From NCBI RefSeq assembly GCF_014898055.3, contig NW_023601433.1, positions 15,548,141 through 15,612,140 on the forward strand: DNA of 64,000 bases, read 5' to 3'. This stretch comes from Talpa occidentalis. Lineage: Eukaryota > Chordata > Mammalia > Eulipotyphla > Talpidae. The translations under genes were made by a program, and so were the position numbers. The notes under the pieces are model-generated. The model was not told the origin of the DNA. It ran no database searches and was given only the letters and a program-made list of their open reading frames with translations. This document shows positions 1 to 12,399 of the stretch, piece after piece (the first letter of the stretch is position 1; each line of letters opens with the position of its first letter).

Positions 1-2044
1 ATCAGGGAAATATTTTCCTGTTTATTATCAAAATATTGCAAAGGATACAGGTGAAGAACAAGATGAACAGGTATATAGAGGACAGTCTGGAAGTGTCCGG
101 AGTGAAGGAGCTGTCATCCTCATGGTACTGGGGTATACCACCCTTCTGGCCCATGGATGAGTTCACCAGAAGAGGCTCATCAAATCTCCTTACTCAAGAG
201 TTTTTATGTATGTAATCTACAGCCCCATCCCTTTCCCAACCCAGATCTCAGCAAGTGAGACTGAAATTCCCCCTTTCTTATTACTTGGTCATTCTGGCAA
301 CCAGCCCTATTCTGGGGGCCATCTAGAATCCCACCCTAGGACCCCACACTCATAAGTATGAATTCACATGGGCTCAAAAAGGATTCCTTATGAATAATAA
401 GAGACACTTCTGTCTCAGGAAATTCCAAGGGTTGTAGGAGCTCTGCGCCAGGAACCAGGTACTAAGACCAACTCTGTTTATTATACCACAGGTTTCTGAG
501 TGAACTTGAACATACACAAATCAATTTTGCATCAGAAGGTGACAGAGGTAGTGAAAGTGGTAACTGGAATTGAAAGGAAAGGCACATTAGAAAAGATAAG
601 ACTGATAGAATTTTGATTAGTAAGAACAAGTCATGGAATGGACCTAAGAATAGACAGGATGATAGAGCAGAAGAAAGCAGACAAAGGACTCAAGATCTGC
701 AGGTGCAGGCTGCATAATATCAACCACTTCAGAAGTTTCCATGACTCCAAAATAGGGTAAGGATTCAAGTATCTCTATGAGGGAGACATGTGTATGCAGC
801 GAAGTTCCCACTTCAGCAGAGCTGTGGAATTAGGCTCCTGGGAGACCAGAGCCTCATCACTAAAGGATCTCACCACTAAGCCTGCCAAGTCCTGGAGTCC
901 TTTTCAAGCAGTAAAATTATAGGTGTGACAGACATTTGAGCTATTTTCTCTGAAACATATCTCAGAAAATCACAAGAGGCCGCAAAAGATGACTTCCTCC
1001 TATTGAAGTGGCTAAAACAAAAGTGGTAAAAATAAATTCATGGTTAAAAATATCCAAGGAATGGTAGGGCAACAGGCTATCATTACTCAGAATCCTGCCT
1101 GCAATTAAAGACTTCCAAAAGGTTGCAAATTGCCTACTTTCTCACCAATTTCACATCGTACCCCCACTTATTCTACTTGCCGAAGGCAAGGTTTTCCAGA
1201 GAAGCTTCCTCACAGCCGTGAGATTCGCACATCTAGGCAGCCACTCCAACGCTTTTGACATTCTAGTTCTTGCAGTATCTATTTCTAAGTTCTTTAGTTT
1301 TGACAGAACCACATAGGAAATGGTCTTAATGTGTTGATGTTAACAAAAACCTCGATGGCTGGGAATGGTCAGGTGTATTATTGCTATTGTTATGATTGAC
1401 TTCAATAGCGAAACTTTTCATTAAGAAACTCTAGAGTGGCTGGAAATAAATTCAAACAATAGAGAATAATTTCACCTTTAAAACTCTCAGCCTTGGCAGC
1501 AGATGGTTGGCGGGGGCAACATGGTGTTTGGGTTTGGCTATAAGACGCCATCTTTACTGGCATCTCTTCTTTCTGGCCTGTTGAGTAGAGAGTGAGGAGA
1601 GAAGGTGGGAATTAAATCTGGAGGAATATGGATTTTTGGAGACTAGAATATAAAAGTTTTGACTTTTCAGGTTGTAATGTAGTTGTTCATTAGTATCTCT
1701 TTAGTGAATAAAATTGCATAATTTAAGTGTGTTAGGACTTGAAGGACAATGCCTTTCAAGGGGAAAAGGGGAAAGAGGTAACTATTGAATATCATTTCAA
1801 CTGAGTTGGAAACTATATGCCAAAAAACTAGCTTTCTTAATCAAGCATTTACTTTGCAGACTCATCTTCTAGCATAGATGTTTTCTGGCACAATTGAAAT
1901 CAACTGAAGCTTCAACAAATTCACTATATAGTTTCTAGTTGATAACTGGTTTTGTTGTCCCCATTTCTGATCTAGGTGAGAGAGCTCATGAGGTCATTGG
2001 GCTGGAGATACAGGTGTCTAAATTCCTTCCTTGAAAAAACAAAA
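1..2044. other. Non-coding stretch, no recognised element
   Basis: AT-rich DNA with no open frame of note and no repeat family I can name. There is no SINE head or tail, no L1 ORF2 signature and no LTR-like boundary. Short pieces could be very old decayed repeats. It may be intergenic or intronic; nothing in it decides between these. Confidence 0.5.
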
Positions 2045-2515
2045 CAAAGCCTGAATTATATTCCATGGTGAGGATAGACCACATTTTATGTATCCATTCA
2101 GCCATTCAGGCAATTTGAGTTGTTTTTCCCAGCTTTTGATTCTTGTCAATAATGCTTCTATGAAAATGGGTATGCAGGTGGGTTTACACTTCTATTGGGT
2201 CTGTATCAGAACTGGCACTGCCAGGTGACATGGTAATTCTATGTTTAATTTTTTTTTTTTGAGGAACTGCTATATTGCCTTCCACAGAATTTTACATTCC
2301 CACTAGCAGTGCACAGCATTCTAATTCCTCCACATAGTCAACAACACTTATTTTCTGTTTTTCTTTTTAATAATTATCATTCTAAAGACATGAAATGGTA
2401 TCTCATTATAGTTTTCATTTGCATTTTCCTAATGATTAGCTGCTGAGCATCTTTTTTCATATGCTTGTTGGCCATTGGGATATTTCCTTTGGAGAAATGA
2501 CTCTTCACACCTGGT
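2045..2515 (-). mobile_element. Old LINE-1 fragment (ORF2 3' region), antisense
   Basis: The plus strand reads as the reverse of the L1 ORF2 C-terminal region. It includes the 'TATTCCATGGT' block, the 'GGTATCTCATTAT' block, the 'TTTGCATTTTCCTAATGA' block and the following 'CATATGCTTGTTGGCCATT' block, in the order seen in better preserved copies near 28.7-29.1 kb. Frames are broken throughout, so this is a dead, old copy with no coding capacity. The edges are set by eye. Confidence 0.75.
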
Positions 2516-4589
2516 ATATTTTATGTTCAACAAATACATGATTTCAATATTAGAAAGTTTTCTCAGTGAGGCAAAAATAAGAAGACTCTGTGGCAAAGCA
2601 CAATTAAATTCAAGTACAGAAAGCCACATGCTCAGATTTTAGACACATTTTTAATCCCTCAGTCTAATCTACTACCTGTTCAATGGGACTCTTTTGACTT
2701 GGGAGAACTCTGCTTGAACCAGCCAATCTTAGAACCTCTAATAGTAACAGTGTGGTCCACACTCATGCCAGTCAATGGCATGGCCTAGAAATAAAATAAA
2801 TAAATAAAGGTATGCATGAATATAAAAAGTACATTTAGGTAATAGTCAATTTTATATAATATATAATACATGTAACATACAAAATATGTATTAATTGGCT
2901 TTTTATGTTATTGTTAAGCCATTTATGAGTGGTTAAGTTTTGGGGGAGTAACAAGCTATACATGGATTTTTGTCTGGGCAAAGGGTCATCTGTATCCCTA
3001 ATCTCTCATCCCCTTATTCAAGGGTCAACTCTAGTTGTGATGTTCATCCCTGTCTGACTGGCCAAGAAATGTGACTCTGTGGAGGGAGAGCCCTATTTCC
3101 AAATCACCTGTTTGTTTTCATAAAGCAATCAGGCTTCATTGAAATGAATGTCTGCAAAATTGAGTTGTATGCATTCAGGCCCAAGGAACTTCTGAGATGC
3201 TATAAATTCTGCCTCATTGGGTAGTGACCTTAAAGCACTCAGGGATACTGGAAACTAAAGGACATTTGTTACATGCCAGGCTTTGTGCCCAGCAATTTTA
3301 TATTGCTACATTGATTCCCCACCCATCTTTGTTACCATGAACTGGATACCTTGTTACCTTGTGTACCAAGAACTGGTTCTGGAGGCCTCCTGTATGCTGG
3401 GAAGGGAAAGTGAGAACCTACCTTCTCTGAACTGCACTGCAGTGGACTTCTGGCAGTGATTTGTTATTGCAATCACATGTCCATAAGCAGATCTGGAGGG
3501 CAGAAGTACTATGGGTGCTGCCCTCTTGGCTGACTTGTTGGCTTTGTCGTTGGCCACACCCAGGGCCTGGTCACCAGAGGGTGCTGAAGGTAGGGCTTCG
3601 GGTGTCTAGTTGGGCTGCGTTTTATGTTAACCAGCAGACACAGAATGCTGCATCATAGTGCAGTGGCTTCCTGACCCTGCATCATAGTGAAACCTGTGCT
3701 TCCTGAAGGTAGAAGCCCCATCGCTGGGCCAGCTCCCCAGCACTGGGCATCAATCCCAGAACCAGCCAAGTCCAGAGCCAGCCACACAGCTCAGCCAAGC
3801 TTATTGTAAGCATCCAGTTATCTGTGTGGAACACCTGACTTGTTTAGCTAAACTTTTTTCCTTGCAACTGAACTGACTGATAAAGATAGGAATTATTATT
3901 TGGGCTCATAAATTCAGGTTAAGAACAATGGATGTCAGAGACTGAACTTAAATCTAGCCCTGTTATCTATAAAGATAACACATTTACACAGTACCTTTAC
4001 ATTGCTTCCAAAGCAAATCCAAACTAATAAATATTAAAGACGCACCAATTCCCTTTCTGACAAAAATTCAGAATATATAATTTGAAACCCAGTCTTCTCC
4101 CAGCAGGTAGGGTGCTGGCAAAGTGTAATCAACATCCTTTCAATTGCATGTTTTTCTTTTAGGACAAAAAAAAAAAAAAAAAACAAAGCAAACATATGAA
4201 GTTGCTCTACTATTTGTAACTCAAGGCCTTGGGCTTTAATAGTGATACCACATAAGGACATAAGGTGTGTTTTTGGTCCAAGAAAGTTGCAGATTTGAAA
4301 CTGAGATTCACACATCAAGTCAAAATACTAGCGGCCCATGCCCTCAGTGAAACCCTGTCTGTCTTAGTCTGAGCTCTGAATGGAGAAAATACCTATTTTA
4401 GAATTCACAGTATTCTAGATGAACCTCACGTGGTTCCAATTTATATTTCCAGAATAGTACAGGAATTCCCAAGCTGACAAATTAACATACAAATAGTTCT
4501 AAGGCACATTTTCATGGGATTTCTGGTAGAAATAAATGCAAGTTTTATTTGGAGGGATGCATTCTCACATGATTCCCATAGATGAAGTG
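2516..4589. other. Non-coding stretch, mostly unplaced
   Basis: No gene is visible. It contains an AT-rich patch (about 2790-2910), a moderately GC-rich patch (about 3430-3800) with the 13-base string CTGCATCATAGTG repeated about 30 bases apart, and a run of about 18 A near 4167-4184. Around 3850-3990 there is a faint MIR-like look on the minus strand, too weak to call. Confidence 0.4.
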
Positions 4590-5270
4590 CTGTCACTGCT
4601 GAACTTAAAATCGACAGCCATAGAGCACTGGAAGAAATAATGTACCATCAACAGAAGTCAATAGAAGCAATAAATTGTAACACTAGACCCTCAAAAGGCA
4701 GGCAATAAAACTATCCAACCATATAAAATACTCTTGAAATGATTAAAAATATGCAAGATGAAATGGAAAACAAAATATCTGAAAGGATGAAATATTTTGA
4801 AAAAAGAAAGGCAGATTTTTTTAAAAGAAACTTCTGGAAATAGAAACATGTAGTTTTTAAAAGTTAATACTCAGTGTACAAAACAGCATGTTAAATACAG
4901 CTTAAAGGAGAATTACTGAGTAAAAGAAACACCTCAAGAATATACAGCACAGAGAATACCAGCATAGAAAGTGAAACAGGGCATTAGTGACATGTGGGTT
5001 AGGAGAGCAATTTTAATATGTGTTTAATATGAGTTCCAGGAGGGAAAGGCAGAAAGCATGAGGTGATATACCATAGTTGCAATTCTTCCAGAACTGATTA
5101 AAGATATTGTTGCTTCCAGTCCCTCCATGTTTGGATTCTGATGCATGTCTTCCACTTTGCCCCTCATTGGGGAAGAGGTAAGTGGAGAAGGGTGTCACCA
5201 AAATTAAGGGACCCAACCTCAGAGTATTAAATTACAGAGACAACCAAGAGGACTGAAATAAAGTGCCTCA
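4590..5270 (+). mobile_element. Possible old L1/HAL1-like fragment
   Basis: A purine-rich, A-rich strand of about 680 bases with stretches such as 'ATATGCAAGATGAAATGG' resembles the 5' untranslated or ORF1 region of an old L1 or a HAL1 half-L1. No ORF survives. The call rests on composition and vague similarity, so the family is uncertain. Confidence 0.3.
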
Positions 5271-6094
5271 GAAAGTACAGCTGAAGCTGATTTTAAGGCT
5301 ATCATGCAAAGAGCCAAAAGCCAAGAATGACAGCTGATCACTGTGGCTTGTCCCCAAATGCCACATCGACAACCTTAATTGTGCAGTCAACATGGGCCAA
5401 CACCTGCATTTTGAAAAAGCTTAATTACATTTTTTCATAGAAAATGTCAATCATTATTTAACAAGTGATATTGAAAACCAGAATCCCTTCTTTCAGAATG
5501 TGCAAACTTTTCTACTTTCATTGAATAACTTCAAGTTTGTAAAGCTCTCCTAAATTCACCTATTTATGTACAGAATGCTATATGTACTTTTTATGCCCAT
5601 GCCTTTTTATGCACATTGTTCTGAAAAAAGATATGGCCTTTTTTTTTTTTCACATTAAAATTAACGTAAAATATGGCACCAGGAAATATGTCAAATGTAT
5701 CCTTGGAGCTTATTTTACACACTCTAGGATGGACTTTAAAACTGAGTACATATTAAATAGGTAACATCATGCAAATATGTCCTAATCATATCTTTTAGCT
5801 TTGAAAAAGTGCTGGAAATTACAGAACTCTTAAATAAGTTATTTATTATCAGTTCAAGAGCCAATGTTTCACTTGATTTGTTTTTACTTTGTTTGGAGGA
5901 TCAAATTAGTTTCCCTTTTGATAAGCAAAAGCAATGATTAGTATTATATTAGTCCTCAAATCCAAAAATTTAAAACTCAGTTTCTTCAGTTGAGAGTGGG
6001 ACAAGCAGGTATCTATTTGATGCAAATGTCTGGATGGTTGCAAATATCTAACCTTTTATTTTAACAAATGTATTTTCATGGTGATTTGCCAGAA

Positions 6095-6312
6095 GTAGTG
6101 GTTATCACAGCTTGGTGTCTAGACCAGTTCCTTGAGTATAACCTGGGGAACTTGTTAGAAGTGTAAGTTGTTCAGTCTCATCCTATATCTGCTGGATAGG
6201 AAACTCTGGGTTGCAACCCAGACATCTGTTTCAACAAGGCCTTTGTTGAATGATTTTGTTGTATACCAAATGTTGAGAACCTCTGGCCTGAAGACACCAA
6301 TGCAGCAGAGGA
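6095..6312 (+). mobile_element. MER5A-like hAT MITE remnant
   Basis: Recognisable blocks in order are 'AGTGGTTATCACAG', 'CTGGGGAACTTGTTAGAAGT', 'GGAAACTCTGGG', 'CATCTGTTTCAACAAGGC' and a terminal 'TTGAGAACCTCTGG'. This is the layout of the non-autonomous MER5A hAT-Charlie element, in which both ends resemble 'TGGTTCTCAA'. It is non-coding and heavily diverged. Confidence 0.55.
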
Positions 6313-6728
6313 CACAGTTCAAGAGAAAAGGTAGCATGTTTTGGAGTTTCAGGTATTCTGAGGCAAGAAAGTGTGTGTCTTTGTAACCTCAGCTATATTA
6401 GAAACACATTTTCTAGAACTAGGGAAAAAGCCTCAATATTATATCACTAAGAGGGGCATAGACAGATCAGGAGTCACATCTGCATCTGAGGAATGGTCCC
6501 AATCCAGACTTCTTTCACCATCCACAGCCTTTAAGCAAACTGGCTGGGACTAGAGCTAATGGGAATAGAAACCACTTACACATATGTAAGCATTTGTGAA
6601 TCTGTATACTTAGGCCAATATTATCTAAACAGGAAATATATTTAATAATAAAACTGCTGTTAATTATGAGGCACAGAGCTTAGTTTTATTTTTCCTTATG
6701 TAGGTTTTATTTCAAAGTAGGTTGTTTG

Positions 6729-7181
6729 TGATGGTTAATTGCATGATTGTACGGTGACCAAATTAACTTCATTTTTTTGTATGTCTGTGAGTGGGTTTTC
6801 AGACAAGATTATCAGACCTAAGAAAGTAGGTCGTCCTATCCCCTATGGGTGGGCTTCATCCAAATGGAATTCACCACCCCCATTTTTTTCTCATCTCCTT
6901 TCACCAGCTACTTCCCCAGTTCTAAGACTTTCAGATGCAGATTGAATCACACCGTCTGGAATAAATTACAGAAAGAATCGCAGTTTGCCTGGTTTTCCAG
7001 CTCAAGGAGGACTGATTGTGGGGCTTCTCGGCCTCCATAATTACATGAAAAAGTTCCTCAATTTATATATAGATCTGACTCTATTAAATATATTAAAATA
7101 TATTAATATATAAAATGTGAATGTGTGATATCAATATATATAAGTAAATATCTCAAATATATGTAATATATTATATATTTG

Positions 7182-7218
<37 letters not shown>

Positions 7219-7254
7219 TGGTTCTGTTTCTCTGAAGAATCCTGATGAATACAG
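6729..7254 (+). mobile_element. Ancient LTR-like repeat with TA-expanded 3' part
   Basis: It begins 'TGATGGTTAATT', holds the 'GGGTGGGCTTCATCCAA' and 'GGCCTCCATAATTACATGA' blocks, and ends 'GGTTCTGTTTCTCTGAAGAA...AATACAG'. This order is familiar from an abundant old mammalian LTR-type repeat whose exact family name I cannot give with confidence. Between the two terminal blocks lies an AT-rich region that has expanded into a TA microsatellite. It has no coding capacity. Confidence 0.5.
7183..7215. repeat. (TA)n microsatellite
   Basis: About 16 uninterrupted TA units follow a longer imperfect AT-rich block (7080-7180). It sits inside the 3' part of the LTR-like repeat, where that family already has an AT-rich segment. 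It is likely length-variable. Confidence 0.9.
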
Positions 7255-7365
7255 TGGCCTTTATAAAGGATTGCTAGGCCAACAATTCTGCCAGTTAATA
7301 TTTTTTCTCTCAAGGAAGAATGACTACTCTCAATCATCTTTACAAGATGGTTTCTTTGGAGAGAC

Positions 7366-7556
7366 AGTGACTTTGGGACATGAGTCTCACCCCTGACTGC
7401 ACATTAGAATCATCCCTGGGGAGGGGCCAAGCTTTTTAAAAATACCGATGCCTGATTCACACTTTTCTCCTCTACCAATTAAGTCAGAATCTCCAGGATC
7501 AATTTTAAAAGCTCTCCAGTGTTTCTGAAGTCTAGTCAGGATTAAGAACCAGTTTC
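7366..7556 (+). mobile_element. MER5A-like hAT MITE remnant
   Basis: The segment contains 'GACTGCACATTAGAATCATCC', 'GGGGAGGGGCCAAGC', 'TAAGTCAGAATCTCCAGG' and 'GTCAGGATTAAGAACCAGTT', the usual MER5A order (outer arm, 'ATTAGAATCA', 'TCAGAATCTC', outer arm). It is diverged and non-coding. Confidence 0.6.
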
Positions 7557-8250
7557 TTTAGAAAACAGAAAACAAGAAAGAAGTTCAGGTAAAGTCCAGG
7601 AGACCTTGAAAACTGGACAGAGAAAGGACCATAGAGTACCAGCTATTGCCTTATATGACAGAGTGCACCGAGTCCGGGATTTCTCTGTGGCATACTCATT
7701 CCTATATTGTCTTATAGCATGTATTATATTCGTTTTTGAACTTTTCTCCAGAGCTCCTAATCTTCAAAATTAGATACCACTGTTTCCACGTGTCTGGGTC
7801 TGAATGATGCACAGAGTCATCACTGGCTCTCCTGGAGGCAGCGAAGAGATGCATGATGATAGACTAGAGGAAAAAAACAAAGCAAAGTTTTCATCTCTCT
7901 GGGGGCTTCCCTGCAGGACAGGTGGATGGCTTACTAATTCTTCAAAACCTTACAGACCCAGGCTCACTTTACAGCAGGCTTGTACTAATCTGAATCCTCC
8001 TTTTTGTGTCAGGCTGCATTTGATCAGGAACTGTTTTCAAAGACATTTTGACTAAAAGAGGCTTCCTGGAGCTTCCCCATCTGTGAAACAAAGGCATGAG
8101 AGAACCTCAAGAGTCCATGTGAATGTGAAGATAGGGTCTGGAAATTGTCTAGCTGAGGGCTAGCCATGGGTTTCTGTATCACAGGAAGGTTTAAAGAATG
8201 ATCCTACAAAATGCCAGTGTCAGGAGGGGCTTTAAAAATAATATTATGTA

Positions 8251-8495
8251 GGGCCTCCCCAGTGGTGCAACGGTTGAGCGCTGGGTTGCGAGGCTGCCCG
8301 CAGCCTCTGCAGCACCGGTTCGATCCCCGGCCGCCCGCTGCTCCCCTTAGCAGTATACTTTGTCGGTCTGCCTGTTCTGCTCTCCACTGTAGCTCTGGTG
8401 AATTCTCTCACCCTCCCATGCTTCTGACTGTACCCAGTGCTTGTATAAATAAATAAATAAACAAACAAACAAACAAATAAATAAATAAATCTATC
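8251..8495 (+). mobile_element. tRNA-headed SINE, tail type A
   Basis: The element starts GGGCCTCCCCAGTGGTG and has a Pol III B box GGTTCGATCCC about 55 bases in. It continues through the common 'GTCTGCCTGTTCTGCTC' body to the type-A tail 'TGTACCCAGTGCTTGTATAAATAAA', followed by AAAT/AAAC units. It lacks the 'GGGTCCCACATGGCGCG' middle portion seen in the 20967 copy. The duplication TTATGTA flanks it at 8244-8250 and 8496-8502. Confidence 0.9.
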
Positions 8496-8502
8496 TTATG
8501 TA

Positions 8503-10294
8503 AAAGGTTGGGGAAAGATTGTATATCAGGTTCTGGAAAGGAATGTTCCAGAGAAAAATGTACAACAGCTTGTACAATCATGCAGAGGATACAAGTAGCT
8601 GCTCTTGAGTAACTGTGCTAACAATACCTTTGGTGATCACAGTATTCTCCAACTGTATTTGGCAATTACACAAATACTGTTCAGATCCAGTGAAATCAGT
8701 GTTCTGTGAAAACTTCCTTCAGAAAAGGCTGCTTCAGGTCAACCATTCAGTGTTGGTTGAGAAATATGAGGGCTGGTTTCTGGGGCTGGTTTCTTTTCCT
8801 CAGTTTCTTTTCCTTTTTGCACTCCGCTCACACGCTGTTCTGCTCACCCTCAGAAAGCTGGGTGCTGTTCCTCTTCAAAATCACTAAAATATTCTGAACC
8901 CCAGTCTATTGATCTGAAAAATGAAGAAGTGGACCAACGTATTTGAATCATATTTCAGACAAAATAATTATTTGGTTCTACACAAATAAGAGTGGATTTT
9001 GTATTCATGGAATTATCTATTTGCCTTGACTGGTCAATTCAATGAAGGGCTTTATTAATCCTTTCGGAAGATGATGATAGGAAATGTTCTAAGATCAAGA
9101 TCATGTTGTTGATATAATTTCAGATACAGAGTTCTTTACATTGCTCTAAAATTAGAACTAGACCTTTTCAGAAACCCAACAAATGTCAAGTGGACTTTTT
9201 ACACTGGAGTCTTTCCAGAGAGTGAATTTACACAGCGTTATTTTTAATTGCCTTGCAGCATAGTCTAGTTCACACTGTCCAAGTGAATGTAATTGTGAGA
9301 CTTGTAGTTTTTTTAGTCAGATCCCAAACCTCCATATAAATAACTCCAAATCATCATCTTATATCAAATGTGTGGTGAAGGAAATTTTGCCTTGCAACTT
9401 TGTCTATTTAAGTTATGCAGAAGATCAGGTCTTAACTTTCAGGTAAAATAATCTTGGATCTTCATTTTTAAGCTTCAATGTGATTTAAAAAATGTAACCC
9501 TGGGTTCTGCCTGTCTCCTCTCTCTCTTACTCTCCCTCCTCTCTCCCCTGTCCTCTCTCCTTCCCGCATGGTGCTCAAATACTTTACACAAGGTTATGAT
9601 GGGAAGAGATTTTAGGATCAGATGGTTTAATCCCAACCCAACCTTCATGTTATATAAAAGAATATTATTTCAAAGAAGAAAGTCCTCAACAATCAAGACT
9701 GTTGTGAAATGACAGCCTTGTTCTTTTTCTTTCACTCCCTAGCCTATATCTGCTCTTATTAAAAACAAGACCCCAAAATGACTTGGTGGTTTGAAACAAT
9801 CTTCAGAACTTTGTCAAGATGATAACATTTCTCTTTCTCCAAGCACGGGGTTTTAACAGCATTGGCCGTCAAACATTTTATTTTCATAGTCACACTAGAC
9901 CCTGAATTAATCATAAAATAGCCTCCTTTTTTCAGTTCACACTTGGTATGTTCTCTGCTTCAAAATATATTTTAGGAAACTATTTCTACTTTTGTGTGTG
10001 CATGAGAGACAGAGACAGTGAGAGAGCATGAGAGAGTGAGAGAGAATTTTCTACTTGTGATTCTTCCATATTCATAGAATTCATGTAATGAATAGAATTC
10101 TAAATTCTCCCGTTTCCCAGTTTACCCTCCAAGATTTGATGTCAGTGAATGATGTCAAAATGAAAATAAAGCATGAAGCTTTGTATTCAACATGTTCAAG
10201 GTTTATGTGAACTTATTTCCTGTCTGGTACAGCATCTGTCAGGAATCACTGCCCTTGAAAGTTTGACGGTGTGGGGATGAAAAAGGTACAGACA
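8503..10294. other. Non-coding stretch, no recognised element
   Basis: No gene is visible. The only low-complexity features are a CT-rich run at about 9510-9565 and a GA-rich AGAGAGAG-type run at about 10005-10045. Neither contains a recognisable element boundary. Confidence 0.45.
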
Positions 10295-10747
10295 TTTTCC
10301 TGGTCCCTTATTTAGGTTTCCTAAATTCCTGCTATGAGTGAGACCATTCAGCATTTTTCTTTTTTTTTTTTTGGCTTATTTCACTGAGTATGATTCCTTC
10401 CAGCTCTACCCATGTTGCTGCAAATTGCATGAGTTTATCTTTTTTTGATTGCTGAGTAATATTCCATGGTGTATATGTGTCAATTCTTCTTGAGCCAGTC
10501 ATCTATTTTTGGGCATTTGGGCAAGGTATCAGGAAAAAGGACTAATTATAATAAAGAAAAAATCAAAATCAACAAGCAACTATAAACCAGAGACACACGG
10601 TGGGGTTGGGGTAGAAGGGATTAGGGTCAAAATAAGGGGGGGTTGGGAATTGTATGGGGAATACAACCAAAATGAAAATGCATACATTGTACAAAAATGA
10701 AAAATGATGTAAGAATTATATAAAATAAAAATATATTTTAAAAAAGA
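10295..10747 (+). mobile_element. Short LINE-1 insertion with twin-priming 5' inversion
   Basis: From 10295 to about 10521 the strand is antisense L1 (end of ORF2 and start of the 3' UTR, including 'GAGTAATATTCCATGGTGTA'). From about 10522 it switches to sense L1 3' UTR ('ATCAAAATCAACAAGCAACT', 'CCAGAGACACA') and ends in an A-rich tail. The duplication AAAAGGTACAGACA at the left (10281-10294) is repeated as AAAACGTACAGACA at the right. One duplication around both halves shows a single event: target-primed reverse transcription with internal second priming. It has no coding capacity. Confidence 0.85.
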
Positions 10748-11439
10748 AAGAAAAACGTACAGACACATTCACCATCCTATATATGGGGGTCTGTGCTGTG
10801 CGCTGTCGGAGAAGAACGTTAGTTAGTGTGCTTGGGGGACAGAGCAAGTCTGGCAGGGTAGAGTTATTTTCATTGTGAAAGAGGCATTCAAGTTCATTTT
10901 GTAAGTAAAAATAGGAAAGGGGAAAAGCATTTCAGAGAGCATGTTTATCAAGTTCCTGAAAAGTCCCTGGATGTCAAGAGAGCTAAATTCATCACGTGAC
11001 CCAGGTTTTGTAAAAGCCATGAAGCTCAGCCCTGCCTGCGTGTGACTGCCTAAGATCCATCTGTCACTCACACTGGGGACCAGCCAGATGTGCTCCTCAT
11101 AGGTGCCCCCAGCAAGGTGCAGTCACTAGAGCATGGACAAGAGCAGGGGGGATGCTGGGCTTGGCTCTCTCAAGAGTGCTATGTTTGGATGAGAAGCTTC
11201 AAAATAACTTCCTCCTTGGCCAGGTCATGGCCACACTGAAGAGCGGACGCTTGGTGTGCAGAGAGCCAGGATCTCCAGATGGGGAATCAGAACTAATGAG
11301 AGTTTAACAAGACTGCTATGTGTAAAGTCAGTCAAAAGAAAAACAACAATTATAATCTCATCTATCATAAAACACTATTAGAAAGGAAAAGGAACATTTT
11401 ACTGTTTAACATATGACAAAGGAAGAAAAATTTTCCTCT

Positions 11440-11800
11440 ACCCATTTTAGACTTTCAGCTGGGGCTTTGTAACAAAAGACAGAGAGAAAGTACACCAATT
11501 TATATAAGAGATTTTTGTATCCTGGGAGACCTCATAAAGGCAATGAAACACAAAAAGTGGCAAAATCTAAATATTTATATATTAGCTTAAACAAAGAGGC
11601 AATTGTGGAAAAGTAAGCAAAACATATGGGCAAACAAAAGGAAGATAAAAGTTATTTTAACAAGGTCTGTTCCTGAAGTATTTTCTCAGCACTGACTCCT
11701 CCCCTCTGGTGATAGAAGGATCCACTATTCTGTACCAGGTACAAGGAGGGCATCCACCCATGGGCGTGCATCTCTGCACTAGGAAGGAAAAGAGAGGCCA
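11440..11800. repeat. LTR-like repeat, family unknown (copy 1)
   Basis: Blocks 'ACCAATTTATATAAGAG', 'GGGAGACCTCATAAAGGCAA' and 'GGTCTGTTCCTGAAGTA' occur in the same order, diverged, in the region 15210-15600 ('CAAATTTATCTAAAGGA', 'GGGAGGCTTCATAAGGAAA', 'GGTCTGTTGGTTAGGA'). The two are therefore copies of one old repeat, most likely an ERVL-type LTR. I cannot name the family. Confidence 0.45.
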
Positions 11801-11907
11801 GAACACCCCTCTGGCATGTGTTCATTCTCAAGTGCCTTTAGCCCAAAACAGTGGCCTTTTTTGAGGTGGCAACACTCCACTCCTCTATGCATTAAAAATA
11901 CCAAACA

Positions 11908-12187
11908 GCTTATTTAAGTTTTCTAAATTCCTGCTATGAATTCATTTATTCTTCTTTTTCTTTCTGGCTTAAGAAAAAGACTAATTATAATAAGGTAAAA
12001 ATCAAAATCAATAAGCAGCAAGCAACTATAAACCAGAGACACACTATGGGGAGGTGGTGGTGGAGGAGGGAGCAGGATCAAAACAAGGCGGGGAGGGAAT
12101 TGTACGGGGACTATAACCAAGATGAAAATGCACACATTATGCAAAAATGAAAAATGATGTAAAAAAAAATCTATAAAATAAAATAAA
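11908..12187 (+). mobile_element. Short LINE-1 insertion with twin-priming 5' inversion (second copy)
   Basis: An inverted 5' piece (about 11908-11971, antisense across the ORF2 stop region) joins a sense 3' UTR piece (about 11972-12187) that contains 'CAAGCAACTATAAACCAGAG' and ends in an A-rich tail. The likely duplication is AAAAATACCAAAC on the left (about 11894-11906) and AAAAATGCCAAAAC on the right. The 3' UTR is the same subfamily as at 10.6 kb, and the inversion junction falls at nearly the same point of L1. Confidence 0.85.
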
Positions 12188-12399
12188 AAAATGCCAAAAC
12201 TGAGTGACCTATCTAAGGAAAAATATGCAAAACTTCTAGAGAGGAAAAAATTACTTTGGTTTGCTATATTATTGGAGATGTAAATGTGGTGCAATAGCCG
12301 CCATGACTTCATATGGTTACAAGACCAATGAGAAGACCAGTCAGAATCTGAGCAGAGAGCTTGTGGAATTTGAGCAATTGTTTTCATTTATTATTTGTT

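Noticed and set aside
8251..8330. A tRNA gene
   Set aside because: The head has a B box but no full cloverleaf, and it is fused to a SINE body and tail with target duplications.
11923..12387. A 154-codon minus-strand frame
   Set aside because: It crosses the twin-primed L1 insertion and its flank, and consists of antisense L1 3' UTR and hydrophobic low-complexity translation.
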